NCBI GenBank assembly: GCA_964564225.1
Contig: CAZMAF010000013.1
Location: 1 to 33,554, forward strand
Reading direction: 5' to 3'
Origin: RGIG1993 sp964564225
GTDB taxonomy: Bacteria > Bacillota > Clostridia > Oscillospirales > CAG-272
Length of the DNA: 33,554 nucleotides
The notes under the pieces are model-generated. The model was not told the DNA's origin. It ran no database searches and worked only from the letters and a program-made list of their open reading frames with translations. Below, in pieces: positions 8,131 through 16,480 of the stretch. A program made the position numbers and the translations under genes. Position 1 is the first letter of the stretch. Every line of letters starts with the position of its first letter.

Positions 8131-8316
8131 ATGGCAAAATGCGAAATCTGCGAAAAGAAAGTCGTATACGGACTGGCGGTATCTCACTCGAACCGCAAGA
8201 CCAACAGAACTTGGAAGCCCAACATCAGACGTGTAAAGATCGTATCGGGCGGCACTCACAGAACCGCTTACGTTTGCTCGCGTTGTCTGCGTTCGGGCAA
8301 AGTAGAGCGCGCGTAA
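8131..8316 (+). CDS. rpmB: 50S ribosomal protein L28
   Basis: A 61-residue L28 in the zinc-binding form, with cysteine pairs C4/C7 and C49/C52. The core (NRKTNRTWKPNIRR) is typical. GGAGGTG lies 8 bases before the ATG. It has its own extended -10 promoter and is followed about 115 bases later by a strong terminator. A frame that overlaps it from 8139 is an artefact of the downstream gene's open frame. Confidence 0.97.
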   Translation: MAKCEICEKKVVYGLAVSHSNRKTNRTWKPNIRRVKIVSGGTHRTAYVCSRCLRSGKVERA

Positions 8317-8408
8317 GGCAAGCTTTTAACAAAAGACGTTTTCCTGCGTTTTTGGACAAGGTCCGCCGAAGCTCGAAGACTGCGAAACCGACTTTTGCAC
8401 GAAAGTAT

Positions 8409-9146
8409 ATGTACCATACCAAAACTGTGAAGGGCGGATGTTTTATCCGCCCTGTTTTGTTTTGCGGCGATATTCCGAAACCGATGGAGGACACGCTTTC
8501 CTCGCTCGGCTACCGAATCCTTCGCCTGCCCCCCGACGATTCCCTACCCGCACCCGTAAACTGTCATCCCGATATGCTGATGGCAGAATTACCCTCCGGC
8601 AAACTTGTCATCTCACGCTCATATTTTGACAAAAACGAAGCGATTTTGTCGGATTACCGTTCTTTTTTTGAATTTTCCGACGATACGCTCGGAAAAACCT
8701 ATCCCGAGGACGTGAAGCTCAACGCCTTGAAAACAGGCAATACCCTCTTTTGTGGCAAAACAGCATCAAAAACACTCACCGAACAGTACGGCAAGGTTGT
8801 CACTGTAAAACAAGGCTATACACATTGCGCCGCCTGTAAAATCGGCAAAGGTGTCGTTACAGCCGACCCCTCGCTCTGCAAAGCGCTGATCGCTGAAGGG
8901 ATTGACACACTTCTCATCTCATCGGGACATATCATCCTCAAGCCTTATAATACCGGCTTTATCGGCGGCGCTTCCCTCATGCTAAAGGATACCCTCACCG
9001 TTTTTTTCGGGAAAGTAGAAGCGCATCCCGACTACAAAAAAATCCGCGACTTTGCCCATAAACACGGCGCTGATATCCTTTCTCTTTCTGACGAACCGCT
9101 TTCCGACTTTGGCGGCGGCTATATAGTAAGTGATGAAAATACCTAA
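8409..9146 (+). CDS. DUF6873-type conserved hypothetical protein (start uncertain)
   Basis: About 245 residues from the ATG at 8409. Recognisable blocks resemble the DUF6873 family: PxxxMEDTLSSLGYRI, CHPDM, YPEDVKLNA, VKQGYTHCAACKI, NTGFIGGASL, HPDYKKIRDF and a C-terminal LSLSDEPLSDFGG. No function is known to me. The start is doubtful: the frame is open back into rpmB, the conserved region begins near 8455, and the rpmB terminator (8431-8463) lies between. ATG 8409, TTG 8457 and ATG 8484 are all possible; none has a good ribosome site. The end overlaps the next gene by 14 bases. Confidence 0.75.
   Translation: MYHTKTVKGGCFIRPVLFCGDIPKPMEDTLSSLGYRILRLPPDDSLPAPVNCHPDMLMAELPSGKLVISRSYFDKNEAILSDYRSFFEFSDDTLGKTYPEDVKLNALKTGNTLFCGKTASKTLTEQYGKVVTVKQGYTHCAACKIGKGVVTADPSLCKALIAEGIDTLLISSGHIILKPYNTGFIGGASLMLKDTLTVFFGKVEAHPDYKKIRDFAHKHGADILSLSDEPLSDFGGGYIVSDENT
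8431..8463 (+). terminator. Rho-independent terminator after rpmB, at the head of the next gene
   Basis: A perfect 9-bp GC-rich stem, AGGGCGGAT (8431-8439) with ATCCGCCCT (8445-8453), loop GTTTT, then a GTTTTGTTTT tail. It lies within the open frame of the DUF6873 gene if that gene starts at 8409. Confidence 0.88.
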
Positions 9147-9876
9147 AATTATCCATAAAAAAGAAAAAACTAAAAATTTCCGTCTTCGCGGCTTTTTAAA
9201 AAAGCATAGATTACTGCTCGGATTTTTCTCACTCGTTCTCGCGGCACTGGTGCTTGAGGCGGGTATTCTCGTACTCATCGTCAATACCGGCATCAAACGC
9301 TCGGTCAATAACAATATCCTGAATGAAACCCAATTTGATAAAATCGGCGAGGTTGACTGCATTCTCGTGCTCGGTTGCGGTGTCAAGCCCGACGGAACAC
9401 CCTCCGATATGCTCTATGACCGCATTAAAACCGCCTGTGACCTTTATCACAAAGGGATAAGCGATACCATTCTCTTTTCAGGCGATCACGGACAGGAAAA
9501 TTACGACGAGGTCGGCGCAATGATGCGTGTCGCTAACGAAGAATTTGGCGTACCGCTTGAAGACATTTTCCTTGATCACGCAGGATTTTCGACTTATGAA
9601 ACGATGGCGCGCGCCGCCACTGTCTTCGGCGTAAAAAAAGCGGTAGTCGTTACGCAGGAATATCACCTCTACCGCGCCCTCTATCTTGCCGAAAGCTACG
9701 GTATCGAAGCCTTTGGCGTATCGGCATCCATCCGTACTTACCGCGGACAGTCTATACGCGATCTGCGCGAGGTTGCCGCGCGCTGTAAAGACCTTTTATC
9801 CGCCATTTTCAAGCCCGATTTCATCGAAGGCGATCCAATCGACCTTGAAGAAAGCGGTACAATCACACACGGCTAA
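9133..9876 (+). CDS. YdcF/SanA-like (DUF218) membrane-anchored protein
   Basis: 247 residues from the ATG at 9133; the GTG at 9130 is an equally open alternative. A basic N terminus and one membrane helix (roughly residues 27-50) precede a DUF218 domain with DCILVLGCGVKPDG, TILFSGDHG, STYETMARA and VVTQEYHLYRA. Related E. coli SanA and YdcF act at the cell envelope, but the biochemical role is not established. The reading frame overlaps the end of the DUF6873 gene, suggesting coupling, and alaS begins 43 bases after its stop. Confidence 0.87.
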   Translation: MKIPKIIHKKEKTKNFRLRGFLKKHRLLLGFFSLVLAALVLEAGILVLIVNTGIKRSVNNNILNETQFDKIGEVDCILVLGCGVKPDGTPSDMLYDRIKTACDLYHKGISDTILFSGDHGQENYDEVGAMMRVANEEFGVPLEDIFLDHAGFSTYETMARAATVFGVKKAVVVTQEYHLYRALYLAESYGIEAFGVSASIRTYRGQSIRDLREVAARCKDLLSAIFKPDFIEGDPIDLEESGTITHG

Positions 9877-9919
9877 AATTTCCAAGGAAATAAATTACGA
9901 AATAAAGTAGGTAAACACA

Positions 9920-12541
9920 ATGAAATGGACCTCTGTTAACGAATTGCGCGAGCAGTTTCTGACCTTCTTTGAATCGAAGGGCTGTCTGCGTCACAAGAGC
10001 TTCCCACTCGTTCCAATGGGCGACAAATCAATTTTGCTCATCAATGCGGGCATGACTCCTCTCAAAAAATACTTCACAGGCGAAGAAGAACCGCCTCGTC
10101 ACCGTATGGCAACCTGCCAGAAGTGCATCCGAACCCCCGACATCGACCGTGTCGGCATCACTGCCCGTCACGGCACATTCTTTGAAATGCTCGGTAATTT
10201 CTCGTTTGGCGACTATTTCAAGAAAGAAGCGATCCATTGGGCGTGGGAATTCTGCACCAAAACTATCGAAATGCCCGAGGACAAGCTTTGGATAACCGTT
10301 TACGAGGAAGACGACGAAGCCTTCAACATCTGGAATCAGGAAGTCGGCGTACCCGAAAGCCGTCTTGTCCGTCTTGGCAAGAAAGATAACTTCTGGGAAC
10401 ACGGCTCAGGTCCTTGCGGTCCTTGCTCCGAGATCCATTTCGATCGCGGCGAAGAATTCGGTTGCGGCGCGCCCGACTGTAAGCCCGGCTGCGACTGCGA
10501 TCGCTATATGGAATTCTGGAATCTCGTATTCACGCAATTTGATAACGACGGCAACGGAAACTACACCCGTCTTGCCAAACCCAACATCGACACGGGTATG
10601 GGACTTGAACGTCTTGCCTGCATTATGCAGGGCGTAAACAATCTCTTTGAGGTAGATACCGTTCAGAACATCATGAAAGCGATCATCGAAAAAGCCGGCG
10701 TCACCTACGGCGAGAACCCCAAGAGCGATATTTCGCTTCGCGTGATCACCGACCACATTCGCGGCTCGGTATTTATGGTGTGCGACGGTGTCGTTCCCTC
10801 CAACGAAGGTCGCGGCTACGTACTTCGCCGCCTTCTCCGCCGCGCCGCACGTCACGGCAGAATGCTTGGCATCAAGGAGCTTTTCCTTGCCGACATCGCC
10901 GCAGTCGTAGCGCGTGAAAACTATTCCGAATACCCCGAGCTCACCGAAAAGCTCACTTATATCCAAAAGGTCATCCGCATCGAAGAAGAACGCTTCTCGA
11001 AAACCATCGACGACGGCTCGGCAATGCTCGGCACGATTATTGAAAAAGCACTTGCCGAAGGCAAGAGCGTAATTTCTGGAGAGGATGCCTTCCGCCTGTA
11101 CGACACCTACGGCTTCCCCATCGACTTAACACGCGAAATCGCAGAAGAATCGAAGCTTGCAATCGACGAAGAAGGCTTTACCGGTTTGATGCAGGAGCAG
11201 AAGAAACGCGCAAGAGAAGCAAGAGCCAATATCAGCGGCTGGAGCGACGCCTCGAAAAATCTTCTTTCTGACTTTGTCAAAACCGAATTTGTCGGCTATA
11301 CCGAAAGTGAAGCCGATACCAAGATCATCGGTATCATCTCTGATGATATGCTCGTCGATACCGTCACCGAAGGCGAATTTTCGCTCATTCTTGACAAAAC
11401 TCCCTTCTACGGCGAAGGCGGCGGTCAGGTTGGCGACACCGGCACGATCACGGTAAACGGCATAGCATTTACCGTCCTTGACACCAAAAAAGCAGACGGC
11501 GTTTACATTCATCTGATGGCGCAGGGCGACTCACCCGTTTCGGTAGGCGATACGGCTCACGCCGCGATTGATACCGCTCGCCGCGATGCCATTAAGCGCA
11601 ACCACTCGGTAGCGCATCTTTTGCAAGCGGCGCTTCGCAAAGTACTCGGCAATCACGTTGAGCAGGCAGGCTCGTACGTCGATGCCGACCGCGTTCGCTT
11701 TGACTTCAAACACTTCGCCGCTCTGACGAAAGAAGAACTCGCAAAAGTAGAAGCTCTCGTTAACGAATATATCCTCAAGGGATCTATCGTTAAAACAATC
11801 GAAACCGATCCCGAAACGGCAAAAACCTTCGGCGCAATGGCGCTTTTCGGTGAAAAATACGGCAAGCTTGTCCGCGTTGTCAAAATGGGCGACGACTCCT
11901 GCGAGCTTTGCGGCGGTACGCATCTTGATAACACCGCCAAGGCAGGACTTTTCCGCATCACGTCGGAATCCTCGGTTGCCGCAGGCGTTCGCCGTGTGGA
12001 AGGTATCACCGGACTTAACGTACTGAAAGCAATGGATGCCGACCGCGCCACCTTCACTGCCGCGGCAGCAGCCATGAAAATTCCCTCTCACGACGAACTC
12101 GTAAAACGCGCAACCCAGCTTGTTGCCGAATTGAAGGACGCACACGCTGAGATCGCGCGTCTTGAAGGTATGATGGCAGAAGCAAAACTTGCCACCCTCT
12201 TTTCCGCTAAAAAGACAATCGGCGCATACAACTTCCTTGCGGCAAAGGTTGAGGGCGTTTCGGTAGATGCCGTTCGCTCGGTACTCGACAATCTCCGCGC
12301 AAGCGATGCCGATTCGATTGCCGTAATCGCGATTGTCAACGGCGACAAGCTCAATTTCATCGCTTCCTGCGGTAAAAATGCCGTTGCGAAGGGTGTGATG
12401 GCAGGCAAGCTCGTTAAAGAAGTCGCAACCGTTTGCGGCGGTGGCGGAGGCGGCCGTCCCGATAGCGCAATGGCAGGCGGTAAAGACGTTACTAAAGTTG
12501 ACGTTGCCCTTGAGCGCGCAGAAGAAATCATTTCTAACTGA
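9920..12541 (+). CDS. alaS: Alanine--tRNA ligase
   Basis: 873 residues, full length. A class II catalytic core (TARHGTFFEMLGNFSFGDYFKKEAI; GMGLERLACI) is followed by the anticodon-independent tRNA recognition domain, the editing domain with zinc ligands HNSVAH and CELCGGTH, and a C-terminal DHHA1 domain ending in CGGGGGGRPDSAMAGG. The product charges tRNA-Ala and clears mischarged Ser and Gly. The gap to the previous gene (43 bases) is too short for a T-box leader, and I see none. A hairpin follows its stop. Confidence 0.97.
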   Translation: MKWTSVNELREQFLTFFESKGCLRHKSFPLVPMGDKSILLINAGMTPLKKYFTGEEEPPRHRMATCQKCIRTPDIDRVGITARHGTFFEMLGNFSFGDYFKKEAIHWAWEFCTKTIEMPEDKLWITVYEEDDEAFNIWNQEVGVPESRLVRLGKKDNFWEHGSGPCGPCSEIHFDRGEEFGCGAPDCKPGCDCDRYMEFWNLVFTQFDNDGNGNYTRLAKPNIDTGMGLERLACIMQGVNNLFEVDTVQNIMKAIIEKAGVTYGENPKSDISLRVITDHIRGSVFMVCDGVVPSNEGRGYVLRRLLRRAARHGRMLGIKELFLADIAAVVARENYSEYPELTEKLTYIQKVIRIEEERFSKTIDDGSAMLGTIIEKALAEGKSVISGEDAFRLYDTYGFPIDLTREIAEESKLAIDEEGFTGLMQEQKKRAREARANISGWSDASKNLLSDFVKTEFVGYTESEADTKIIGIISDDMLVDTVTEGEFSLILDKTPFYGEGGGQVGDTGTITVNGIAFTVLDTKKADGVYIHLMAQGDSPVSVGDTAHAAIDTARRDAIKRNHSVAHLLQAALRKVLGNHVEQAGSYVDADRVRFDFKHFAALTKEELAKVEALVNEYILKGSIVKTIETDPETAKTFGAMALFGEKYGKLVRVVKMGDDSCELCGGTHLDNTAKAGLFRITSESSVAAGVRRVEGITGLNVLKAMDADRATFTAAAAAMKIPSHDELVKRATQLVAELKDAHAEIARLEGMMAEAKLATLFSAKKTIGAYNFLAAKVEGVSVDAVRSVLDNLRASDADSIAVIAIVNGDKLNFIASCGKNAVAKGVMAGKLVKEVATVCGGGGGGRPDSAMAGGKDVTKVDVALERAEEIISN

Positions 12542-12553
12542 TCAAACAGGAGA

Positions 12554-12583
12554 TACCCCTTCTTCCGTGGCGGAGAAGGGGTA
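12554..12583 (+). terminator. Hairpin after alaS
   Basis: A 10-bp perfect stem, TACCCCTTCT (12554-12563) with AGAAGGGGTA (12574-12583), extended by a few inner pairs. Only a short T run (ATTTT) follows, so termination may be partial and allow read-through into the next gene 11 bases later. Confidence 0.6.
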
Positions 12584-12593
12584 ATTTTCAAAT

Positions 12594-14171
12594 ATGAAAA
12601 TCACCCTCTTTTCCCTTAATGCTTCGCGCAGTCATACCAATCTTGCCATTCGGCTGCTAAAAACCTCTCTCAATCAAGCGGGCTATACCGACGTCACGCT
12701 CTTGGAGCGCACCGAAAAAGAGCGCCGCTTCGACGTTCTTGCCACACTTGTCCAAGAAAACGCCGACGTTTACGGTTTTTCCTCATATCTTTGGAATATC
12801 CAAGCGCATCTTGCCCTTGCTGAAAATATAAAAAAGCTTCTGCCCAACGCCAAAATCGTCTTCGGCGGACCCGAGGTCTCGTATACGGCAGAAGAAATCA
12901 AAACCGCTCATCCCTTTATCGACACCGTCCTCACGGGCGAAGGTGAAGAAAGCATCGTATCCTTGATACAAGCATACGAGAAGGGCAACACACCCCGCAT
13001 TCTGTCGGGACATCCCTTTACGGATTTTGAAAATGCCGATATTCCTTATCAGGAAAACGAGAGCCGTCGGGGCAATATTCTCTACTACGAATCCTCGCGA
13101 GGCTGTCCCTACCGTTGCGCCTACTGTCTGTCGGGAGCGGAGGAGTTCAAAAAAATCCGCGCCAAAAGTTCTGCGAAAACACTCAACGATCTTTCAAAAT
13201 TTGAAGCCTTCGATAACGTCAGAATCATCAAATTCATCGACCGTACCTTCAATTACGATATCCGCCGCGCCAACACCGTCTGGAAGGCTTTGCAAAACGA
13301 GAGCTTCAGTAAACAATATCATTTTGAGATTGCCGCCTCGCTTCTCGATGAAAACTCTTTTGCCATTCTCAAAACAATGCCCCAAGGAAAAATTCAGCTT
13401 GAAATCGGCGTGCAGTCGACCAATCCCGAAGTTCTTAAAACGATCAACCGCCCCGACAAGACAGACGAAGTACTTTCGGCAATCAAACGGCTCTATGCCT
13501 TTGGCAATATGCATATTCATACCGACCTCATTGTCGGTCTTCCGAATGACACATATCGTTCGATCGGCAAAAGTTACGATGCCCTCGCTTTTCACTGTCA
13601 CGACCTTCAGCTCGGTTTTCTGAAGCTTCTGAAGGGCTCGCCTTTGTATGAAAAACAGCGGGAATACGGCTACCGCTTTCATAGCGAGCCACCCTACGAG
13701 GTGCTATCTTCCAATACCCTTTCCTTTGCCGAGATCGCGCGCCTCAAAAAAATGGAAACGGTACACGAGCGCTATATCAACTCTCAGCGCTTCACACGCG
13801 CGATGCGGGTGCTTTGCGACGAACGGTCGCCTTTTCAAATGCTCGAAGCGCTCAGCGATTTTCTGCCCGACGTAACCACCCTCTCACAGCGCGACGCCTA
13901 CGTCAAGCTGCTCGAATTTGACCAATCTCTCGGTATTGACTCACGAAGAAGCGCTCTCATCGACGCCGTAACGCTCGATTTTCTTTTAAACGAGCAGGGA
14001 CGCATTCCAAAAGAAATTCCCCATTTTGTGATCAACGTTCTTCCCGGCGATAAAAAACGAATCGCCGAGCGCCATCCTGAACTATTTCTGCCCGCTACCG
14101 AGTACTATACGCTTGAAACACTCGGAAAATTTGCCGTTGACCGCAAAAATAAACGGTATTATCAGATATAA
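12594..14171 (+). CDS. B12-binding-type radical SAM protein (DUF4080)
   Basis: 525 residues. The N-terminal ~150 residues look like a B12-binding Rossmann-type domain (ADVYGFSSYLWN, KIVFGGPEVS, VLTGEGEESI). The usual DxHxxG cobalamin-ligand motif is not evident, so cobalamin may bind without a lower His ligand or not at all. A radical SAM core follows with C171-x3-C175-x2-C178 (CPYRCAYC), GVQSTNPEVLKTINR and IVGLPNDT. The C-terminal ~150 residues match DUF4080. The substrate is unknown. The start follows the alaS hairpin closely and no clear promoter is visible between them. Confidence 0.85.
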   Translation: MKITLFSLNASRSHTNLAIRLLKTSLNQAGYTDVTLLERTEKERRFDVLATLVQENADVYGFSSYLWNIQAHLALAENIKKLLPNAKIVFGGPEVSYTAEEIKTAHPFIDTVLTGEGEESIVSLIQAYEKGNTPRILSGHPFTDFENADIPYQENESRRGNILYYESSRGCPYRCAYCLSGAEEFKKIRAKSSAKTLNDLSKFEAFDNVRIIKFIDRTFNYDIRRANTVWKALQNESFSKQYHFEIAASLLDENSFAILKTMPQGKIQLEIGVQSTNPEVLKTINRPDKTDEVLSAIKRLYAFGNMHIHTDLIVGLPNDTYRSIGKSYDALAFHCHDLQLGFLKLLKGSPLYEKQREYGYRFHSEPPYEVLSSNTLSFAEIARLKKMETVHERYINSQRFTRAMRVLCDERSPFQMLEALSDFLPDVTTLSQRDAYVKLLEFDQSLGIDSRRSALIDAVTLDFLLNEQGRIPKEIPHFVINVLPGDKKRIAERHPELFLPATEYYTLETLGKFAVDRKNKRYYQI

Positions 14172-14210
14172 AAAACCCTTGAAAGCCTGTTTCGGACTTT
14201 CAAGGGTTTT
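14172..14210. terminator. Bidirectional terminator between convergent genes
   Basis: A perfect 14-bp stem, AAAACCCTTGAAAG (14172-14185) with CTTTCAAGGGTTTT (14197-14210), with A and T runs at the outer ends on both strands. It closes the plus-strand alaS-DUF4080 region and the minus-strand fakA gene. Confidence 0.92.
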
Positions 14211-14211
14211 C

Positions 14212-15834
14212 TCATTCAATCGCAATGATATAGTCGTAAACGCTTTGCTTGCCGTTAACCGTAACCAAATCACAGTCATCATCAAGACGGCTGTTCAAAA
14301 GCGTATATACACGCTCCAAAGATGTCTTTTCCACTGCCTCACCGTAAAAAACAGTCACCGATGCGGCGGCAGTAAAACATGAGATCAACGCTTCGATACA
14401 GTCTTCTGCCGTATCAGCGGCGAGAGCGATCCTTTCATTCACAAGTCCCATCGCCTGTCCTGCGCGAATCGAAATTCCGCCAATATCACAATCGCGTACC
14501 GCATAAGTAACGCTGATGCAAGTGACACCCTGTATTTTTTCTTCCATGACAGCAAGATTTTCCTCGGCAGAAAGCCCCTCGTCAAAAGCAAGGAGCGCCG
14601 TAATACCCTCTGCAATATTGCGCGTAGGAACAACGACTACATGGCGGCTCGCCAGAGTTGCCGCTTCATTTGCCACGAGCAGAATATTTTTATTGTTCGG
14701 AAAAAGATATACCGTTTCGCCTTCGGTCTTCTCGATGGCAGAAAACAGTTCTTCAGTCGAAGGATTCATCGTCTGTCCGCCGTATACCACGCCCTCAACG
14801 CCAAGCTCTCTGAACGTATCGGCAATCCCCTCGCCCATACAAACCGAAACAAAGGAATACGGTCGGCAAGGCACGGTCGGCACATCTTTTCTCGATTGCA
14901 TAACCGCCTTTTCGGAATGCTGAATGCGCATATTTTCAACCTTGACCGTCATAAGCGCACCGAAGGCAAGCGCACCTTCCAGCACCTTACCCGGATGATC
15001 GGTATGGATATGCAGCTTCAAAAGCGCCTCATCGTCAAGAAAAACAAGACTGTCGCCAAGCGTAAGAAGAACACGACGAAAATTCTCCGCAGAGCCCTCA
15101 CCGCGACACACCTCATTCTTTTCAACGATACACTCGGTACAGTAGGTAAAAGTCAGATCTTCCTCGTCAAATTCCGAAAAATCGGCAGAATCCTGCACAG
15201 CCGTCGGCGTATTGAAAACCACTGCTTCGCCCGAAAGGTAAAAAAGCATACCCTCAAGCACAAGCAAAAAGCCGTATCCACCCGCATCCACCACCTTCGC
15301 CTCGCGAAGAATGGGCAGAATTTCGGGCGTTCTGGCAAGCTCACTGTCGGCAACCGTCACAAGATACGCCATCATACCCGCAAGATCATCGTAATACCTG
15401 TCGGCAACGGTGAGTGCCGCCTCAGCAGTACGCCGCATCACCGTCAGAATCGTCCCCTCGGCAGGCGTGGCAACCGCACGGTAAGCTTCCTTCACACCAA
15501 AATCAAACGCCTTTGCCAAAAGCAAGCTATCCGCCTCGGTGACACCATCAAACGCCTTTGCCATGCCGCGAAAGAAAAGCGACAGAATCGCCCCCGAATT
15601 GCCGCGTGCCGCACGCAAAACAAGGGAGGCGATCTTAGCGGCATACGACGAAAGCGTATCCTCACACTCTCCGAGCGTGGAAACAGTCGAAAGCGTCAGC
15701 TTCATATTACTGCCCGTATCGCCATCGGGAACAGGAAAAACGTTCATATTATTCACTGCCGTTTCGTTTTGAGCAAGACGTGCCGAACCTGACAGTATCA
15801 TACGGTAAAAATCAAGACCGCAAAGTTTCATCAA
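14212..15834 (-). CDS. fakA: Fatty acid kinase catalytic subunit FakA (DAK2/YloV)
   Basis: 540 residues counted from TTG 15834; the ATG at 15831 is the next codon, and AAAGGAA at ~15843-15849 fits either. The N-terminal DhaL/DAK2 domain has the Mg-ATP motif near residues 36-44 (PDGDTGSNM) and RGNSGAILS. A middle domain and a C-terminal domain (LLVANEAATLASRHVVVVPT; AGQAMGLVN) complete the family pattern. FakA phosphorylates exogenous fatty acids held by FakB (DegV) proteins, feeding PlsX/PlsY. No fakB is in the window. It follows marR by about 25 bases on the same strand, so both are likely one operon. Confidence 0.92.
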   Translation of the reverse strand: MMKLCGLDFYRMILSGSARLAQNETAVNNMNVFPVPDGDTGSNMKLTLSTVSTLGECEDTLSSYAAKIASLVLRAARGNSGAILSLFFRGMAKAFDGVTEADSLLLAKAFDFGVKEAYRAVATPAEGTILTVMRRTAEAALTVADRYYDDLAGMMAYLVTVADSELARTPEILPILREAKVVDAGGYGFLLVLEGMLFYLSGEAVVFNTPTAVQDSADFSEFDEEDLTFTYCTECIVEKNEVCRGEGSAENFRRVLLTLGDSLVFLDDEALLKLHIHTDHPGKVLEGALAFGALMTVKVENMRIQHSEKAVMQSRKDVPTVPCRPYSFVSVCMGEGIADTFRELGVEGVVYGGQTMNPSTEELFSAIEKTEGETVYLFPNNKNILLVANEAATLASRHVVVVPTRNIAEGITALLAFDEGLSAEENLAVMEEKIQGVTCISVTYAVRDCDIGGISIRAGQAMGLVNERIALAADTAEDCIEALISCFTAAASVTVFYGEAVEKTSLERVYTLLNSRLDDDCDLVTVNGKQSVYDYIIAIE

Positions 15835-15856
15835 TCATAAAATTCCTTTCATGCCG

Positions 15857-16318
15857 TTACTGAGTGCTGACACCGTTACTGATGGAATCGCCCGCCAGAA
15901 ATCCGTTTAAAATTCCGATCACCTTAAAAAACGCATTCAGCTCCTCGATCGTAATCTCGTTTTTAAGATCACGGATCGCATCGCACACCCAGAAGGTCAC
16001 CTGTCGAAGACAGGCTCTTCCGCTCGGCGTTAAAATGAGCTTAGCACGGTATTTTGTTTTATCGGGATTTTTATAGGCAATATGTCCCATCTCAAAAAGC
16101 TCTGCCGTCACACGCGAAATCAGTGCCTTATCAACGGCGCAGGAGGTCGAAAGCTCCGCCGCCGTCATACCGTCCGCGTTTTTTCCAAGATGAAAGAGTG
16201 AAAGCGCGTGAATGCCGCGCATACCAAGCCCCGACATCTTATCATTTTCATATTTTGCTAAATTTTTGGAGAGATTTTCAACGTAAACACGGAACAAAGC
16301 GTAGCGGTCAATCAGCAT
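15857..16318 (-). CDS. MarR-family transcriptional regulator
   Basis: 153 residues. A winged helix-turn-helix is visible at roughly residues 50-100 (MTAAELSTSCAVDKALISRVTAELFEMGHI, then a wing ending LTPSGRA), flanked by dimerisation helices. It likely binds as a dimer to palindromes in its own promoter (16338-16379) and represses marR-fakA. Being co-transcribed with fatty acid kinase, it may be a functional counterpart of FabT, the MarR-type regulator of fatty acid synthesis in streptococci; that is inference from position and operator shape only. The minus-strand promoter is close to consensus. Confidence 0.9.
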   Translation of the reverse strand: MLIDRYALFRVYVENLSKNLAKYENDKMSGLGMRGIHALSLFHLGKNADGMTAAELSTSCAVDKALISRVTAELFEMGHIAYKNPDKTKYRAKLILTPSGRACLRQVTFWVCDAIRDLKNEITIEELNAFFKVIGILNGFLAGDSISNGVSTQ

Positions 16319-16337
16319 AACAAATACCTCTTCGAAT

Positions 16338-16379
16338 GTTGACTTATCAACAACCGTTCATAGTATATCACAGTTGTTG
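16338..16379. promoter_or_regulatory. Candidate MarR operator (two nested inverted repeats)
   Basis: A 14-base palindrome, GTTGA-CTTA-TCAAC (16338-16351), lies between the marR start and its -10 box. Overlapping it, CAACAAC (16348-16354) pairs with GTTGTTG (16373-16379) on the other side of the -10. This placement would block polymerase and suits autoregulation. Confidence 0.6.
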
Positions 16380-16390
16380 CCCTTTGTCAA
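16362..16390 (-). promoter_or_regulatory. Sigma-A promoter for marR-fakA
   Basis: Read on the minus strand: TTGACA (16390-16385), 17 bases, TATACT (16367-16362). The -10 box is flanked by the arms of the candidate operator. Confidence 0.87.
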
Positions 16391-16406
16391 TAACTTCCTT
16401 TATAAT
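16377..16406 (+). promoter_or_regulatory. Candidate plus-strand promoter facing the ABC operon end
   Basis: TTGCCC (16377-16382), 18 bases, consensus TATAAT (16401-16406). It points away from marR into the gap before the 3' end of the minus-strand transporter operon. No plus-strand protein gene follows. Confidence 0.4.
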
Positions 16407-16412
16407 TATGAT

Positions 16413-16480
16413 TCTTTTTTACTATATACAAACAGAGGACGAACGATACCGTTTTAAACGGCATCGTTCGTAGTTTTTTT
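16413..16480 (+). ncRNA. Candidate short transcript between marR and the ABC operon
   Basis: If the plus-strand TATAAT at 16401-16406 is active, transcription would begin near 16413 and meet a strong hairpin plus seven T at 16439-16480, giving an RNA of about 65-70 bases. Its 3' end would be antisense to the last codons of the ABC gene (stop at 16454). No RNA family is recognised. The A/T tail could simply reflect Lys codons of the ABC gene, so this is tentative. Confidence 0.3.
16439..16480 (+). terminator. Hairpin with T tract on the plus strand, overlapping the ABC gene stop
   Basis: ACGAACGAT (16439-16447) pairs with ATCGTTCGT (16463-16471), with an inner CCGTT/AACGG stem; T7 at 16474-16480. 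In the minus direction the same hairpin lacks a U tract, so as the end of the ABC operon it is less canonical. The minus-strand stop codon TAA (16456-16454) lies at the hairpin apex. Confidence 0.55.

Noticed and set aside
8139..8408. 90-codon upstream extension of the DUF6873 gene
   Set aside because: It overlaps rpmB in another frame and contains no family similarity.
9877..9919. T-box leader before alaS
   Set aside because: The 43-base gap is too short for a T-box, and no specifier or terminator structure is visible.
14641..15792. Open frame of 383 codons antisense to fakA
   Set aside because: Arg/His/Lys-rich shadow of fakA with no domain, ribosome site or promoter.
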